Source: Anoxynatronum sibiricum
GTDB lineage: Bacteria; Bacillota; Clostridia; Peptostreptococcales; Tindalliaceae
Assembly: GCF_039414295.1 (NCBI RefSeq)
Contig: NZ_JBCITM010000003.1
Coordinates: 1 to 64,000, forward strand
Reading direction: 5' to 3'
DNA: 64,000 nucleotides
Shown: positions 33,345 to 41,765 of the stretch, in pieces
Position numbering within the stretch: position 1 is the stretch's first letter
Layout: each line of letters opens with the position of its first letter
Position numbers and translations under genes: made by a program
The notes under the pieces: model-generated
Told to the model about the DNA's origin: nothing
The model's input: only the letters and a program-made list of their open reading frames with translations
Database searches by the model: none

Positions 33345-33851
33345 ATTAAAGAACTGCAAATTAATGAACAAATCAGGGACAAAGAGGTCAGACTGACTGA
33401 TCAGAATGGTGAACAGCTGGGAATTGTATCTGGCAAAGATGCATTGCAGATGGCCATTGATCGAAATCTTGATCTGGTGAAAATTGCGCCCATGGCCAAG
33501 CCGCCGGTTTGCCGCATTATGGATTACGGCAAATACAAATATGAGCAGGCCAAAAAAGAAAAAGAAGCTCGCAAAAACCAGAAAGTGGTCAATGTGAAAG
33601 AAATTCGCCTAAGCCCCAACATTGAAGAACATGACATGCAGGTAAAAGCCAATCAGGCCATTAAGTTTCTAAAGGCCGGCGACAAAGTAAAAGTTACCCT
33701 GCGTTTCCGGGGGCGTCAGTTGGCCAACATTGGTCTGGGGCAGCGTGTAATGGATGCTTTCAAAGAGATATTGAGTGAAGCGGGGAATGTGGAAAAGGCG
33801 GCCAAGATGGAAGGTCGTCAGTTAATCATGTTCATTGCCCCCAAGCCATAA
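33345..33851 (+). CDS. infC: translation initiation factor IF-3 (AUU start)
   Basis: 168 residues when begun at ATT 33345, in frame with the rest and six bases after GGAGGTGT. The N-terminal domain then reads KELQINEQIRDKEVRL and ends with DYGKYKYEQAKKEKEARKNQK linking to the C-terminal RNA-binding domain. The first ATG, at 33444, would delete most of the N-terminal domain. AUU is the classical infC start codon that IF-3 itself discriminates against, giving translational autoregulation. IF-3 binds the 30S subunit and checks the initiator tRNA. Confidence 0.95.
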   Translation: MKELQINEQIRDKEVRLTDQNGEQLGIVSGKDALQMAIDRNLDLVKIAPMAKPPVCRIMDYGKYKYEQAKKEKEARKNQKVVNVKEIRLSPNIEEHDMQVKANQAIKFLKAGDKVKVTLRFRGRQLANIGLGQRVMDAFKEILSEAGNVEKAAKMEGRQLIMFIAPKP

Positions 33852-33884
33852 ATAACTGAACTTGCAAACAAGGAGGATAACACC

Positions 33885-34076
33885 ATGCCAAAAATGAAGA
33901 GTCACCGTGGCGCTGCCAAGCGTTTCAAGAAAACAAAATCAGGATTCATTAAGCGTGCCAAGGCATTTAAAAGCCATATTCTGACGAAGAAGTCGGCCAA
34001 GCGTAAACGGAACCTGCGCAAAGCCACATCTGTTTTCAAGGGTGAGTTAAGAGCAGTTCGTCAGATGATTCAATAA
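33885..34076 (+). CDS. rpmI: 50S ribosomal protein L35
   Basis: 63 residues, highly basic, with MPKMKSHRGAAKRFKKT and HILTKKSAKRKRNLR typical of L35. AAGGAGG before ATG 33885. It lies 33 bases after infC and 36 before rplT, the conserved order in Firmicutes. Confidence 0.98.
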   Translation: MPKMKSHRGAAKRFKKTKSGFIKRAKAFKSHILTKKSAKRKRNLRKATSVFKGELRAVRQMIQ

Positions 34077-34112
34077 GCGAAGACTGAAAGTCAAAAGAGG
34101 AGGATCAACACA

Positions 34113-34472
34113 ATGGCTAGAATTAAAAAGGCAGTAAATGCCAAGAAAAAGCATAGAAAAATCCTGAAGTTGGCGAAAGGCTACCGCGGTGCCCGAAGCA
34201 AACTGTTTAAAACAGCTAACCAGACAGTAATGAAGGCTCTGAGCCATGCATACAAAGGTCGCAAACTGAAAAAGCGGGACTTCAGAAAACTGTGGATTAC
34301 TCGTATCAATGCAGCCACTCGTATGAACGGCATGTCCTACTCCCGTTTCATGAATGGTCTGAAACTGGCGGGTATTGAAATGAACCGTAAGATGCTGGCA
34401 GAAATGGCCATCCATGACAAAGAAGGTTTCTCACAACTGGTGGAACTTTCCAAGAATAAACTAAACGCTTAA
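34113..34472 (+). CDS. rplT: 50S ribosomal protein L20
   Basis: 119 residues. The extended basic N-terminal tail (RIKKAVNAKKKHRKILKLAKGYRGARSK) threads into 23S rRNA, and the globular C-terminus RINAATRMNGMSYSRFMNGLK is standard. It is needed early in 50S assembly and probably represses its own operon through the leader at 33091-33312. AGAGGAGG precedes ATG 34113. The operon ends in the hairpin at 34495-34540. Confidence 0.98.
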   Translation: MARIKKAVNAKKKHRKILKLAKGYRGARSKLFKTANQTVMKALSHAYKGRKLKKRDFRKLWITRINAATRMNGMSYSRFMNGLKLAGIEMNRKMLAEMAIHDKEGFSQLVELSKNKLNA

Positions 34473-34494
34473 GACAAGACAAGTTCAAGTGAAG

Positions 34495-34540
34495 AGCCCT
34501 TGGAGGGGGACGAAATCATTCGCCCCCGCAAGGGCTTTAA
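34495..34540 (+). terminator. terminator of the infC-rpmI-rplT operon
   Basis: AGCCCTT...GGGGG and CCCCC...AAGGGCT form a long stem with a short loop, followed by TTTAATCGTTTTCTTTTT. Confidence 0.85.
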
Positions 34541-34579
34541 TCGTTTTCTTTTTAGGGTCATGGAAACAGGATCTTTCTC

Positions 34580-34608
34580 TTTTCAGGTGTTGAGACATCT
34601 GATATAGT
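34580..34608 (+). promoter_or_regulatory. promoter of the ktrB-ktrA operon
   Basis: TTTTCA (34580-34585), 17-bp spacer, TATAGT (34603-34608), 62 bases before ATG 34670. Confidence 0.55.
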
Positions 34609-34669
34609 AATAGCTGAAACAGGCGCCAGCATTCGGCGGGTGACGACATCGTGAAAAGGAAGGCAGAAC

Positions 34670-36025
34670 ATGAATAGTAATGGGTTGAAAAGCAGATTAT
34701 ATATGAATCCGGCACGTGTTTTGGTAATGGGATTTGCAGCGGTGATTTTGGTGGGAATGAGTTTGTTGATGCTGCCGGCGGCCTCGATTGATCAAGCCTC
34801 TGTCGGACTTGTGGATGCTCTCTTTACGGCCACATCAGCGGTATGTGTCACAGGACTTGTGGTGGTGGATACAGGGACCCACTGGACTGTGTTTGGAAAA
34901 ACAGTGATTGCCTTCCTGATACAAATTGGCGGTATCGGATTTATGAGTATGGCGACTCTTTTTGCGGTGATGCTGGGGAAGCGAATTTCTTTAAAAGAGC
35001 GGCTTCTGATTCAGCAGGCAGTGGGACAAAATACCCTTTCGGGGGTGGTGCGTTTTTCACTTTATCTGCTGGCGCTGACCTTTGGGTTGGAACTGGTGGG
35101 TGCGCTGCTTCTTTCATTTCGTTTCGTGCCTGAATACGGCCTTGCCACAGGCGTTGGCTATGCAGTGTTTCACGCCATTTCAGCTTTTTGCAATGCAGGT
35201 TTTGATTTAATAGGAAATGGGCGCAGTCTGACTCCTTATGTGACAGATCCACTGGTGAACTTGACAATCGGCGGACTGGTGATTTTGGGGGGATTGGGAT
35301 TTACGGTGGTCTTAGATATCGTTAATCACTATAAAACGCGCCGATATGCTTTGCATACCCGGCTGGTTCTTATGATGACAGTCATTTTGCTGGCAGGTGG
35401 AACATGCCTGTTTTTGTTGTTGGAATGGAACAATCCAGATACAATGGGAAACTTACATTTTCTTGAAAAAATACAGGCTGGTTTTTTTCAATCACTCACA
35501 ACGCGAACAGCAGGATTCAATACCATTGATACGGCAGGTCTCACCACATCATCTCAGCTTTTAACAGTTATTCTGATGTTTATCGGCGGGTCACCGGCCT
35601 CAACAGCAGGAGGGATTAAAACCGTTACCTTTGGAGTCATGCTGATCATGGCTGTTTCCGTCATTCAGGGGAGGGAGAACGTGGAGATTTTCCGGCGAAA
35701 AATTCCCTTTGATATTGTGAATCGGGCGGTGACCATTCTGGTCATAGGGTTGCTGATGGTGGTGATAGTCACCATGGGATTATCGATTCTGGAGCCACAG
35801 TTTTCGTTTATGGAGGTATTATTTGAAGTGACTTCTGCATTTGGAACAGTAGGTCTTTCCACAGGAATCACATCCTTGCTCAGCACACCAGGAAAAGTGC
35901 TGCTGATTATCACCATGTTTGCCGGCAGAGTGGGTACTCTCACCATTGCCTTTGCACTGGCCAGTCGCCAGAGTCAGTATCAAAACCTGGTACATTATGC
36001 CGAAGAGCGGGTGATGGTGGGCTAA
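34670..36025 (+). CDS. ktrB: Ktr-type potassium transporter membrane subunit
   Basis: 451 residues, with the four pore repeats of the Trk/Ktr superfamily: ATSAVCVTGLVVVD, ISAFCNAGFDLIG, SLTTRTAGFNTIDT and TSAFGTVGLSTGITS. GGSPASTAGGIKT is the KtrB loop before the third-repeat end. Compared with the TrkH at 29314 it is shorter, lacks the extra N-terminal helices and pairs with a single-RCK KtrA, so it is the Na+-stimulated Ktr type. AAGGAAGG before ATG 34670. ktrA follows after 71 bases. Confidence 0.93.
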   Translation: MNSNGLKSRLYMNPARVLVMGFAAVILVGMSLLMLPAASIDQASVGLVDALFTATSAVCVTGLVVVDTGTHWTVFGKTVIAFLIQIGGIGFMSMATLFAVMLGKRISLKERLLIQQAVGQNTLSGVVRFSLYLLALTFGLELVGALLLSFRFVPEYGLATGVGYAVFHAISAFCNAGFDLIGNGRSLTPYVTDPLVNLTIGGLVILGGLGFTVVLDIVNHYKTRRYALHTRLVLMMTVILLAGGTCLFLLLEWNNPDTMGNLHFLEKIQAGFFQSLTTRTAGFNTIDTAGLTTSSQLLTVILMFIGGSPASTAGGIKTVTFGVMLIMAVSVIQGRENVEIFRRKIPFDIVNRAVTILVIGLLMVVIVTMGLSILEPQFSFMEVLFEVTSAFGTVGLSTGITSLLSTPGKVLLIITMFAGRVGTLTIAFALASRQSQYQNLVHYAEERVMVG

Positions 36026-36096
36026 TAAAGCAAGGGTATTGCCCTCCAAAGTGTTAACATATCGATTGTGGATGATGAATGTGGGGAGGAACATAA

Positions 36097-36747
36097 ATGA
36101 AGCAATTTGCGGTTATTGGCTGTGGTCGTTTTGGGTCGGCTGTAGCCAAAACTCTTTACAAAAATGGGTACGACGTACTGGCCATTGATGAATGCGCTGA
36201 CATTGTGCAGCACCTTTCGGAGAACGTAACTCATGCGGCCAGCATCGACGTAAAAGACGAACACGCTCTTCGGGCTGTGGGGATGCGCAACATAGATGTG
36301 GCTATTATAGCCATCGGTTCAGATATCAAAGCGTCCATCATGGCGACACTGGTAGTCAAGGAGCTGGGTGTCAAATATGTGGTGGCCAAGGCGCAGGATG
36401 AACTGCATGCCAAGGTGCTCTATAAAATTGGAGCAGACAGGGTGATTTTTCCCGAACGCGACATGGGTGTGCGTCTGGCATACAACCTTACCTCCACCAA
36501 TATTTTAGACTATATTGAACTGGCACCTGACTATAGCATTATGGAAATCACTGCCCCGGAAAAATGGATAAATAAAACTCTGCAGGAAGCCAATGTGCGG
36601 TCAAAATATGGGTTAAGTGTTCTGGCGATCAAGCATGGCGAAGTTGTCAATGTTTCACCCCAGGCAGATGCGGTTGTGCAACGTGGAGATGTACTGGTGG
36701 TGGTGGGTCTAAATGATGACCTTCAAAAAGTACAGGAGAAGGTTTGA
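36097..36747 (+). CDS. ktrA: Ktr potassium uptake regulatory subunit
   Basis: 216 residues, one RCK_N plus one RCK_C domain, half the size of the TrkA at 27957. FAVIGCGRFGSAVAKTL is the nucleotide-binding loop. As an octameric ring it opens KtrB with ATP and closes it with ADP in the known systems; c-di-AMP binding to the RCK_C domain is known for Firmicutes KtrA but cannot be verified here. GGGGAGG before ATG 36097. Its TGA overlaps the next ATG by one base. Confidence 0.93.
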   Translation: MKQFAVIGCGRFGSAVAKTLYKNGYDVLAIDECADIVQHLSENVTHAASIDVKDEHALRAVGMRNIDVAIIAIGSDIKASIMATLVVKELGVKYVVAKAQDELHAKVLYKIGADRVIFPERDMGVRLAYNLTSTNILDYIELAPDYSIMEITAPEKWINKTLQEANVRSKYGLSVLAIKHGEVVNVSPQADAVVQRGDVLVVVGLNDDLQKVQEKV

Positions 36748-37580
36748 TGAGATTAACCGGAATCAGCAGCACTGCCAATGAGATCTGCAAGAGAACGACT
36801 GCCCTTCATCAACGGCGCTTTCGTCGGGAGCAGGGGCTTTTTCTGCTGGAAGGATTCGGTGGGATACAGGATGCCCTGAAAGGCGGCTTAGAACCGGTTT
36901 ATTTTATAGTTGACCATGTATTCGTCAGCCGGGAAGAAAATCAATCCTTGATCCAACACCTTTCAGCCTTTCAAATTCCTGGATACGAAATGCCTCCTCA
37001 CTTGATGAAACGAATGGCAGACACAGAGCATCCTCAGGGGGTGCTGGCGGTCTTTCGTCAGCCGGTACATCAGGTACAACAACTGCTGGAGAAGCCCTGC
37101 GGATTTTGGCTCATGTTGGATCGGATTCAGGATCCGGGAAATTTGGGAACCCTCATTCGTTCGGCAGAAGCCGCCGGATTGACAGGTGTGCTGCTTACCC
37201 ATGGTTCCACAGATCCATATAGTCCCAAAGCCCTTCGTGCGGCTACCGGGGCTGTCTTGCATTTGCCGGTGATTGAGTTATCGGAAGCCGATTCTGACGG
37301 AATCACCATTAAAAGAGCGGGTTTGCGTTTAGTGGGGGCGGCTCTTGAAGGCGGCAGTTCGTGTTATGAGCAGAGTTATCAAAGTCCACTGGTGTTGGTG
37401 ATCGGCAATGAAGCCAAAGGAATCGGGGATGCTCTCATGAGAAACCTGGACCAGCGGGTGACCATTCCCATGAAAGGGACGATCCAATCCCTAAATGCGG
37501 CCATTGCAGGCAGTATTCTCATGTTTCATCTTGCCCGGGAACTGAACAGCCCTTCAGGGGAAGCCCCTTGTATTCCCTGA
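36747..37580 (+). CDS. TrmH/SpoU-family RNA 2'-O-methyltransferase
   Basis: 277 residues. An N-terminal substrate-binding domain (HQRRFRREQGLFLLEG) leads to the SPOUT knot: LDRIQDPGNLGTLIRSAEAAG (motif 1, catalytic Arg), VIGNEAKGI (motif 2) and IPMKGTIQSLNAAIAGSILMF (motif 3). It should methylate a ribose in 23S rRNA, as RlmB/YsgA-type proteins do; the exact nucleotide is unknown. ATG 36747 overlaps the ktrA stop as TGATG, with AGGAGAAGG upstream. A homolog often lies before pheS in Firmicutes, as here. Confidence 0.92.
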   Translation: MRLTGISSTANEICKRTTALHQRRFRREQGLFLLEGFGGIQDALKGGLEPVYFIVDHVFVSREENQSLIQHLSAFQIPGYEMPPHLMKRMADTEHPQGVLAVFRQPVHQVQQLLEKPCGFWLMLDRIQDPGNLGTLIRSAEAAGLTGVLLTHGSTDPYSPKALRAATGAVLHLPVIELSEADSDGITIKRAGLRLVGAALEGGSSCYEQSYQSPLVLVIGNEAKGIGDALMRNLDQRVTIPMKGTIQSLNAAIAGSILMFHLARELNSPSGEAPCIP

Positions 37581-37596
37581 GAGCCTGTGGTATAAT
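37568..37596 (+). promoter_or_regulatory. promoter of pheS
   Basis: TTGTAT (37568-37573), 17-bp spacer, TATAAT (37591-37596). The -35 lies within the last codons of the methyltransferase gene. Confidence 0.82.
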
Positions 37597-37603
37597 CGGT
37601 TCG

Positions 37604-37942
37604 ATGGAATTGGGATATCATCGCTGTCAAGCTGTAAAAACGGCGGCGCAGCGGCGAAAGATTCAAAGGCTGTGAATGGGAGAGTACATTACAGAGGAGT
37701 TTCGAAAGAGAAAGGTGCCTCCGGCTGAAAGCGCCTGATCCTCACTGTGATGGAAGTTCGCCCGGGAGCTGCGGTGCTGAACCTGTCAGTAGGCATCGAC
37801 GAAAAGACCACGTTACGGTTATGAGAGATTGACGGTGTCACAGGCCCACTGATGGGTTAGTGGTTGGATCGCCGTCAGTTATAAGGGTGGTACCGCGGAA
37901 CAGCTTTCGTCCCTTCAGGGAGACGAGGGCTTTTTTTGTTAC
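37604..37942 (+). promoter_or_regulatory. T-box riboswitch (Phe) of pheS-pheT
   Basis: Stem I carries GGCTGAAAGC near 37722 and the candidate specifier TTC at 37757-37759 in GGAAGTTCGCC. The T-box AAGGGTGGTACCGCGGAA is at 37883-37900 and the terminator at 37902-37940. UGGU in the bulge fits a Phe tRNA with A73. Confidence 0.93.
37902..37940 (+). terminator. T-box terminator of pheS
   Basis: AGC...CGTCCCT pairs with AGGGAGACG...GGGCT in a bulged stem and is followed by TTTTTTT. It is mutually exclusive with the T-box antiterminator. Confidence 0.82.
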
Positions 37943-38002
37943 CTGAAACATCTGATTTATCATCAGCACAGCGGAGCATAATCATCCACTGGAAGGGAGT
38001 TT

Positions 38003-39028
38003 ATGGAGATGGAAAAAAATCTGAAACAACTGGAGATCGAAGCAAGAGAAGTGTTGAAGGCTGCCAGAGATGCCAAAGAGCTGGAGAACCTCCGGGTGAA
38101 GTATCTGGGGAAAAAAGGCTTACTCACCGAGTTGCTGAGGAGTATGGGAAGCCTGCCAAAGGAAGAACGACCCCGCATGGGCCAGGTGGCCAACGAAGTG
38201 CGGGAGGCGGTGGAGGCCGCCATGAATGCAGCCCGGGATCGCATTGGCAGTCTGGAAATGGAAGCGCGGATTGCCCGGGAAACCATTGATATCACCATGC
38301 CTGGGAAAGTATTCTCCCAGGGAACAAAGCATCCGCTGACACAAACCCTTGATGAGTTGAAAGAAGTATTTATCGGGATGGGATTCACTGTGGCAGAAGG
38401 ACCTGAAGTGGAAACAGTTACTAATAATTTTGACATGCTCAATGCTCCGAAAAATCACCCTTCCCGGGAGATGACGGATACCTTTTATATTAACGAACAG
38501 GTGATTTTAAGACCGCAGACATCGCCGGTCCAGGTGCGGGTGATGAAAAGCACCAAGCCGCCGATTCGCATCATTGCACCGGGACGTTGTTTTCGAAATG
38601 ATACTCCTGATGCCACGCATTCCCCCATGTTTAATCAGCTGGAAGGACTGGTGGTGGATAAGAGCAGCACTCTTGGGGATCTGAAGGGTAGTCTCGAAAT
38701 TTTTGCGCGACACCTTTTTGGAGAACACACACAGATCAAGTTTCGACCCCATTATTTCCCCTTCACTGAGCCCAGTGCTGAGGTGGATGTTACCTGCTTT
38801 AAATGCCAGGGGGAAGGCTGCAGTGTCTGTAAAGGCAGTGGATGGATCGAACTGCTGGGAGCCGGAATGGTTCACCCAAATGTGTTGCGCAATTGCGGTA
38901 TCGATCCTGAAACATACAGCGGATGGGCATTTGGCATGGGAATTGATCGGATCGCCATGCAGAAGTACGGCATTGATGATATTCGGCTGCTCTATGAAAA
39001 TGATCTGCGCTTCCTTTCACAGTTCTAA
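38003..39028 (+). CDS. pheS: phenylalanyl-tRNA synthetase alpha subunit
   Basis: 341 residues. An N-terminal coiled-coil arm (1-90) precedes the class II core with HPLTQTLDELKEVFIGMGF, MTDTFYIN, motif 2 (PGRCFRNDTPDATHSPMFNQLEG) and motif 3 FGMGIDRIAMQKYGI. The internal CFKCQGEGCSVCKGSGWIE is normal for bacterial PheS. Together with PheT it forms the (alpha-beta)2 enzyme that charges tRNA-Phe. GAAGGGAG lies just before; ATG 38003 and ATG 38009 are both possible. Confidence 0.98.
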   Translation: MEMEKNLKQLEIEAREVLKAARDAKELENLRVKYLGKKGLLTELLRSMGSLPKEERPRMGQVANEVREAVEAAMNAARDRIGSLEMEARIARETIDITMPGKVFSQGTKHPLTQTLDELKEVFIGMGFTVAEGPEVETVTNNFDMLNAPKNHPSREMTDTFYINEQVILRPQTSPVQVRVMKSTKPPIRIIAPGRCFRNDTPDATHSPMFNQLEGLVVDKSSTLGDLKGSLEIFARHLFGEHTQIKFRPHYFPFTEPSAEVDVTCFKCQGEGCSVCKGSGWIELLGAGMVHPNVLRNCGIDPETYSGWAFGMGIDRIAMQKYGIDDIRLLYENDLRFLSQF

Positions 39029-39242
39029 GGAAGAAGCTGCTAACTGACGATCCATAAGAAGGGTTAAAACAGACTGAAGTCCCGAAGATGTTCTGAATGA
39101 CGTGTTAGACAGCTGGAAATGGCTTTCACCCTGGTGTATGCTCTCTGGTTCCATTTTCGATGGTGCACCTGTGGACTTCAACAGCATGAAGCAATGGGGT
39201 GGGTGCTGCAAAGAAGAACTGATGATAAGAGGAGGAGTAGCG
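39029..39242 (+). other. 214-base spacer between pheS and pheT, possibly structured
   Basis: pheS and pheT are usually almost touching. Here the gap contains GAAGTCC (39076-39082) complementary to GGACTTC (39173-39179), enclosing an inner pairing between GAAATGG (about 39115-39121) and CCATTTTC (about 39151-39158). No U-run or promoter is obvious. The frame upstream of pheT is open back to 39102 but lacks a ribosome site there. Confidence 0.45.
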
Positions 39243-41645
39243 ATGCTGGTACCTGTTAAATGGCTGAAGGAATATGTGGCTTTATCAATGGATACAAAAG
39301 AATTTGCTGATCAGATGACCATGTCGGGATCAAAAGTGGAAGAGGTCAGAAATTGGGGAGAAAATCTTGAAAAATTGGTGATTGGAAAAATCATGTCCAT
39401 CCAACCACATCCCAATGCTGATAAGCTGGTGGTGACCCAGGTGGATATAGGAGAAGAGAAACCGCTGCAAATTGTCACCGGTGCCACCAATATCAAAGAA
39501 GGCGATACAGTACCGGTTGCCCTTGAAGGCACCACACTTCCCAATGGTGTGACCATTGTGGGAGAAGACTTGAGGGGTGAGGCATCTCAGGGGATGATGT
39601 GCTCCCATGATGAGCTGGGAATTACCAAGAACCTGATTCCCGAAAGCATGAAAGACGGTATCTGGATTTTGGATGAAAAGACACCAGGCAGCCGGTTTAT
39701 TGATGCACTTCCGGCAGTGGACCAAATCATCGAATTTGAAATTACTTCAAACCGACCTGACTGCATGAGTGTGATCGGTATTGCCAGAGAGGCGGCAGCC
39801 ACCCTTGGTGAAACACTCAAACTGCCTGCAATCAACCTTAAAGAAGCTGGAACTGATTGGACAGATACTGCCAGTGTGCGTATAGATGATCCGGAAGGTT
39901 GCAGTCGTTATGTGGCGCGAAAAGTGGAGAATATTGTGATACGCCAGTCGCCCCAGTGGCTTCAGCAGCGATTGATGCAGGCAGGGGTGCGGCCCATCAA
40001 CAATGTGGTGGATGTCACCAACTATGTGATGCTGGAAATGGGGCAGCCGCTTCACGCCTTTGATGCAGCCATCGTTGCCCGGCAGTCCATCGTTGTTCGC
40101 CGTGCAAAACCGGATGAAACCACCAAGACTTTGGACGGTACACTGCGCAAGCTCAATGACCAGATGACTCTCATCACCGACCTTGAAAAAGTGCTGGGGA
40201 TTGCCGGTGTTATGGGTGGCGAAAATTCAGAGGTGACGACTGAAACCCGTGCCATTATACTGGAATCCGCCTGCTTCAACGCTGACCGCATCAGAAAAAC
40301 CTCTCAGCAGCTGGGTCTTCGTACAGAAGCCTCTGCCAGGTTTGAAAAAGGGCAAGACCCTGAACTTTCGCTCATGGCAGCCAACCGGGCGTGTCAATTG
40401 CTGGAAGAACTTGAAGCCGGGCAGGTATGCCCGGGTGTTATTGATGTGTACCCCCAACCGGCAGCTCCCCGGGAAAACACCCTTCGGCCTCATCGGGTGA
40501 ATGCGCTGTTGGGTACTGATTTAGAAGTGTCTGAGATGGTGGAAATCCTTCATGCACTGGAAATAAAAGCTCATGAAGCAGATGAAATCATTCACATTAC
40601 CGTGCCCACTTTCCGGGGTGATCTTGTTCAGGAAGCGGATTTCATTGAGGAGATCGGCCGCATTTATGGCTATGACAAGATCAAGGCAACTCTGATGACG
40701 GGAGATATTATGGTGGGGGGGCTCTCTCACCGGCAGAAAATGGAGGAAGTTTTGAAACGTACCATGAGTGGGTTGGGTTGCTATGAAGCCGTCACCTATT
40801 CTTTTGTCAGTCCTTCGGGTGTCGATCTCAGCAGATTGCCTGAGGACAGCTTCAAGCGGGATTTTGTTCGGTTGTTGAATCCCCTTGGTGATGAAACCAG
40901 CGTGATGCGCACCACGCTTTTACCCAATATGCTGGAAGTGTTGCGTCGCAATGTGAGCCGCTCTGTTCCGGCAGGCAGCTTCTATGAGATCGGCCAAGTC
41001 TTTTACGGTCAACTGGATGAGGCAAAAGCGGTGCTGCCTCTGGAAGTCAAAGAGCTTGTGATGGGAGTTTATGGAGAGGGAAATGATTTCTTCGCCCTGA
41101 AGGGAATGCTGATTCATCTATTTAAGGCATTGGGACTGGCATCACCTGATTTTGAACGGGAATCCAATCACCCCACCTTTCACCCCGGACGTTGTGCCAA
41201 TATATATGTGGGTGATCAACTGATGGGAACTCTTGGAGAAGTTCATCCCCTTGTTGCAGCCAACTATGATATGGACGACGTAAGGGTGTGTGTGGCAGAA
41301 ATAAATGGCGATGCTGTCCTGGCAATGGCAAAAATAGAACCTCTCTACAAGCCCCTGCCCCGTTACCCGTCGGTTGTTCGTGATCTGGCAGTGGTGGTGG
41401 ATAAAATGCTGTCGGTGCAAACCATCGAAATCCTCATACGCCGCCAGGCAGGTGAACTGCTGGAAGACTGCCGCCTTTTTGATGTATATCAGGGAGTGCA
41501 GGTGGGCGAAAACCAAAAAAGCGTGGCGTATACCCTCACATTCCGTCACAATGAACGTACCCTGAAAGATAGGGAAGTGAACCAGTGCTATGATGCAGTG
41601 GTGTCATCTCTCAAGAAAGAACTGAATGCAGTCCTGCGGGCATAA
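39243..41645 (+). CDS. pheT: phenylalanyl-tRNA synthetase beta subunit
   Basis: 800 residues from ATG 39243, the usual size. An N-terminal tRNA-binding (EMAP-like) domain (about 40-150, VIGKIMSIQPHPNADKLVVTQVDIG), the B3/4 editing domain (RPDCMSVIGIAREAAA, VVDVTNYVMLEMGQPLHAFD), B5, the class II-like core, and a C-terminal ferredoxin-fold anticodon domain (YPSVVRDLAVVVD). AGAGGAGG before 39243 supports this start over the 47-codon longer frame to 39102. A terminator follows at 41666-41694. Confidence 0.97.
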   Translation: MLVPVKWLKEYVALSMDTKEFADQMTMSGSKVEEVRNWGENLEKLVIGKIMSIQPHPNADKLVVTQVDIGEEKPLQIVTGATNIKEGDTVPVALEGTTLPNGVTIVGEDLRGEASQGMMCSHDELGITKNLIPESMKDGIWILDEKTPGSRFIDALPAVDQIIEFEITSNRPDCMSVIGIAREAAATLGETLKLPAINLKEAGTDWTDTASVRIDDPEGCSRYVARKVENIVIRQSPQWLQQRLMQAGVRPINNVVDVTNYVMLEMGQPLHAFDAAIVARQSIVVRRAKPDETTKTLDGTLRKLNDQMTLITDLEKVLGIAGVMGGENSEVTTETRAIILESACFNADRIRKTSQQLGLRTEASARFEKGQDPELSLMAANRACQLLEELEAGQVCPGVIDVYPQPAAPRENTLRPHRVNALLGTDLEVSEMVEILHALEIKAHEADEIIHITVPTFRGDLVQEADFIEEIGRIYGYDKIKATLMTGDIMVGGLSHRQKMEEVLKRTMSGLGCYEAVTYSFVSPSGVDLSRLPEDSFKRDFVRLLNPLGDETSVMRTTLLPNMLEVLRRNVSRSVPAGSFYEIGQVFYGQLDEAKAVLPLEVKELVMGVYGEGNDFFALKGMLIHLFKALGLASPDFERESNHPTFHPGRCANIYVGDQLMGTLGEVHPLVAANYDMDDVRVCVAEINGDAVLAMAKIEPLYKPLPRYPSVVRDLAVVVDKMLSVQTIEILIRRQAGELLEDCRLFDVYQGVQVGENQKSVAYTLTFRHNERTLKDREVNQCYDAVVSSLKKELNAVLRA

Positions 41646-41665
41646 ACCCCGTGAACCTTAACAAG

Positions 41666-41694
41666 AGCGGCATGCCATTACGCATGCCGCTTTT
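41666..41694 (+). terminator. terminator of pheT
   Basis: AGCGGCATGC (41666-41675) pairs perfectly with GCATGCCGCT (41682-41691) and runs into TTTT. Confidence 0.85.
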
Positions 41695-41701
41695 GGCAAG
41701 C

Positions 41702-41730
41702 TTTTCACAGCTCTAAAGGTGTGTTATAAT
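41702..41730 (+). promoter_or_regulatory. promoter of zapA-tyrS
   Basis: TTTTCA (41702-41707), 17-bp spacer, TATAAT (41725-41730), 35 bases before the zapA start. Confidence 0.65.
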
Positions 41731-41765
41731 GTAGGTCATTAATCCGGGCCAAGGGGTGAGAAACG

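Noticed and set aside
39102..39242. 47-codon N-terminal extension of PheT
   Set aside because: The extension has no ribosome site and no resemblance to PheT, while AGAGGAGG is well placed for ATG 39243, where the normal N-terminus begins.
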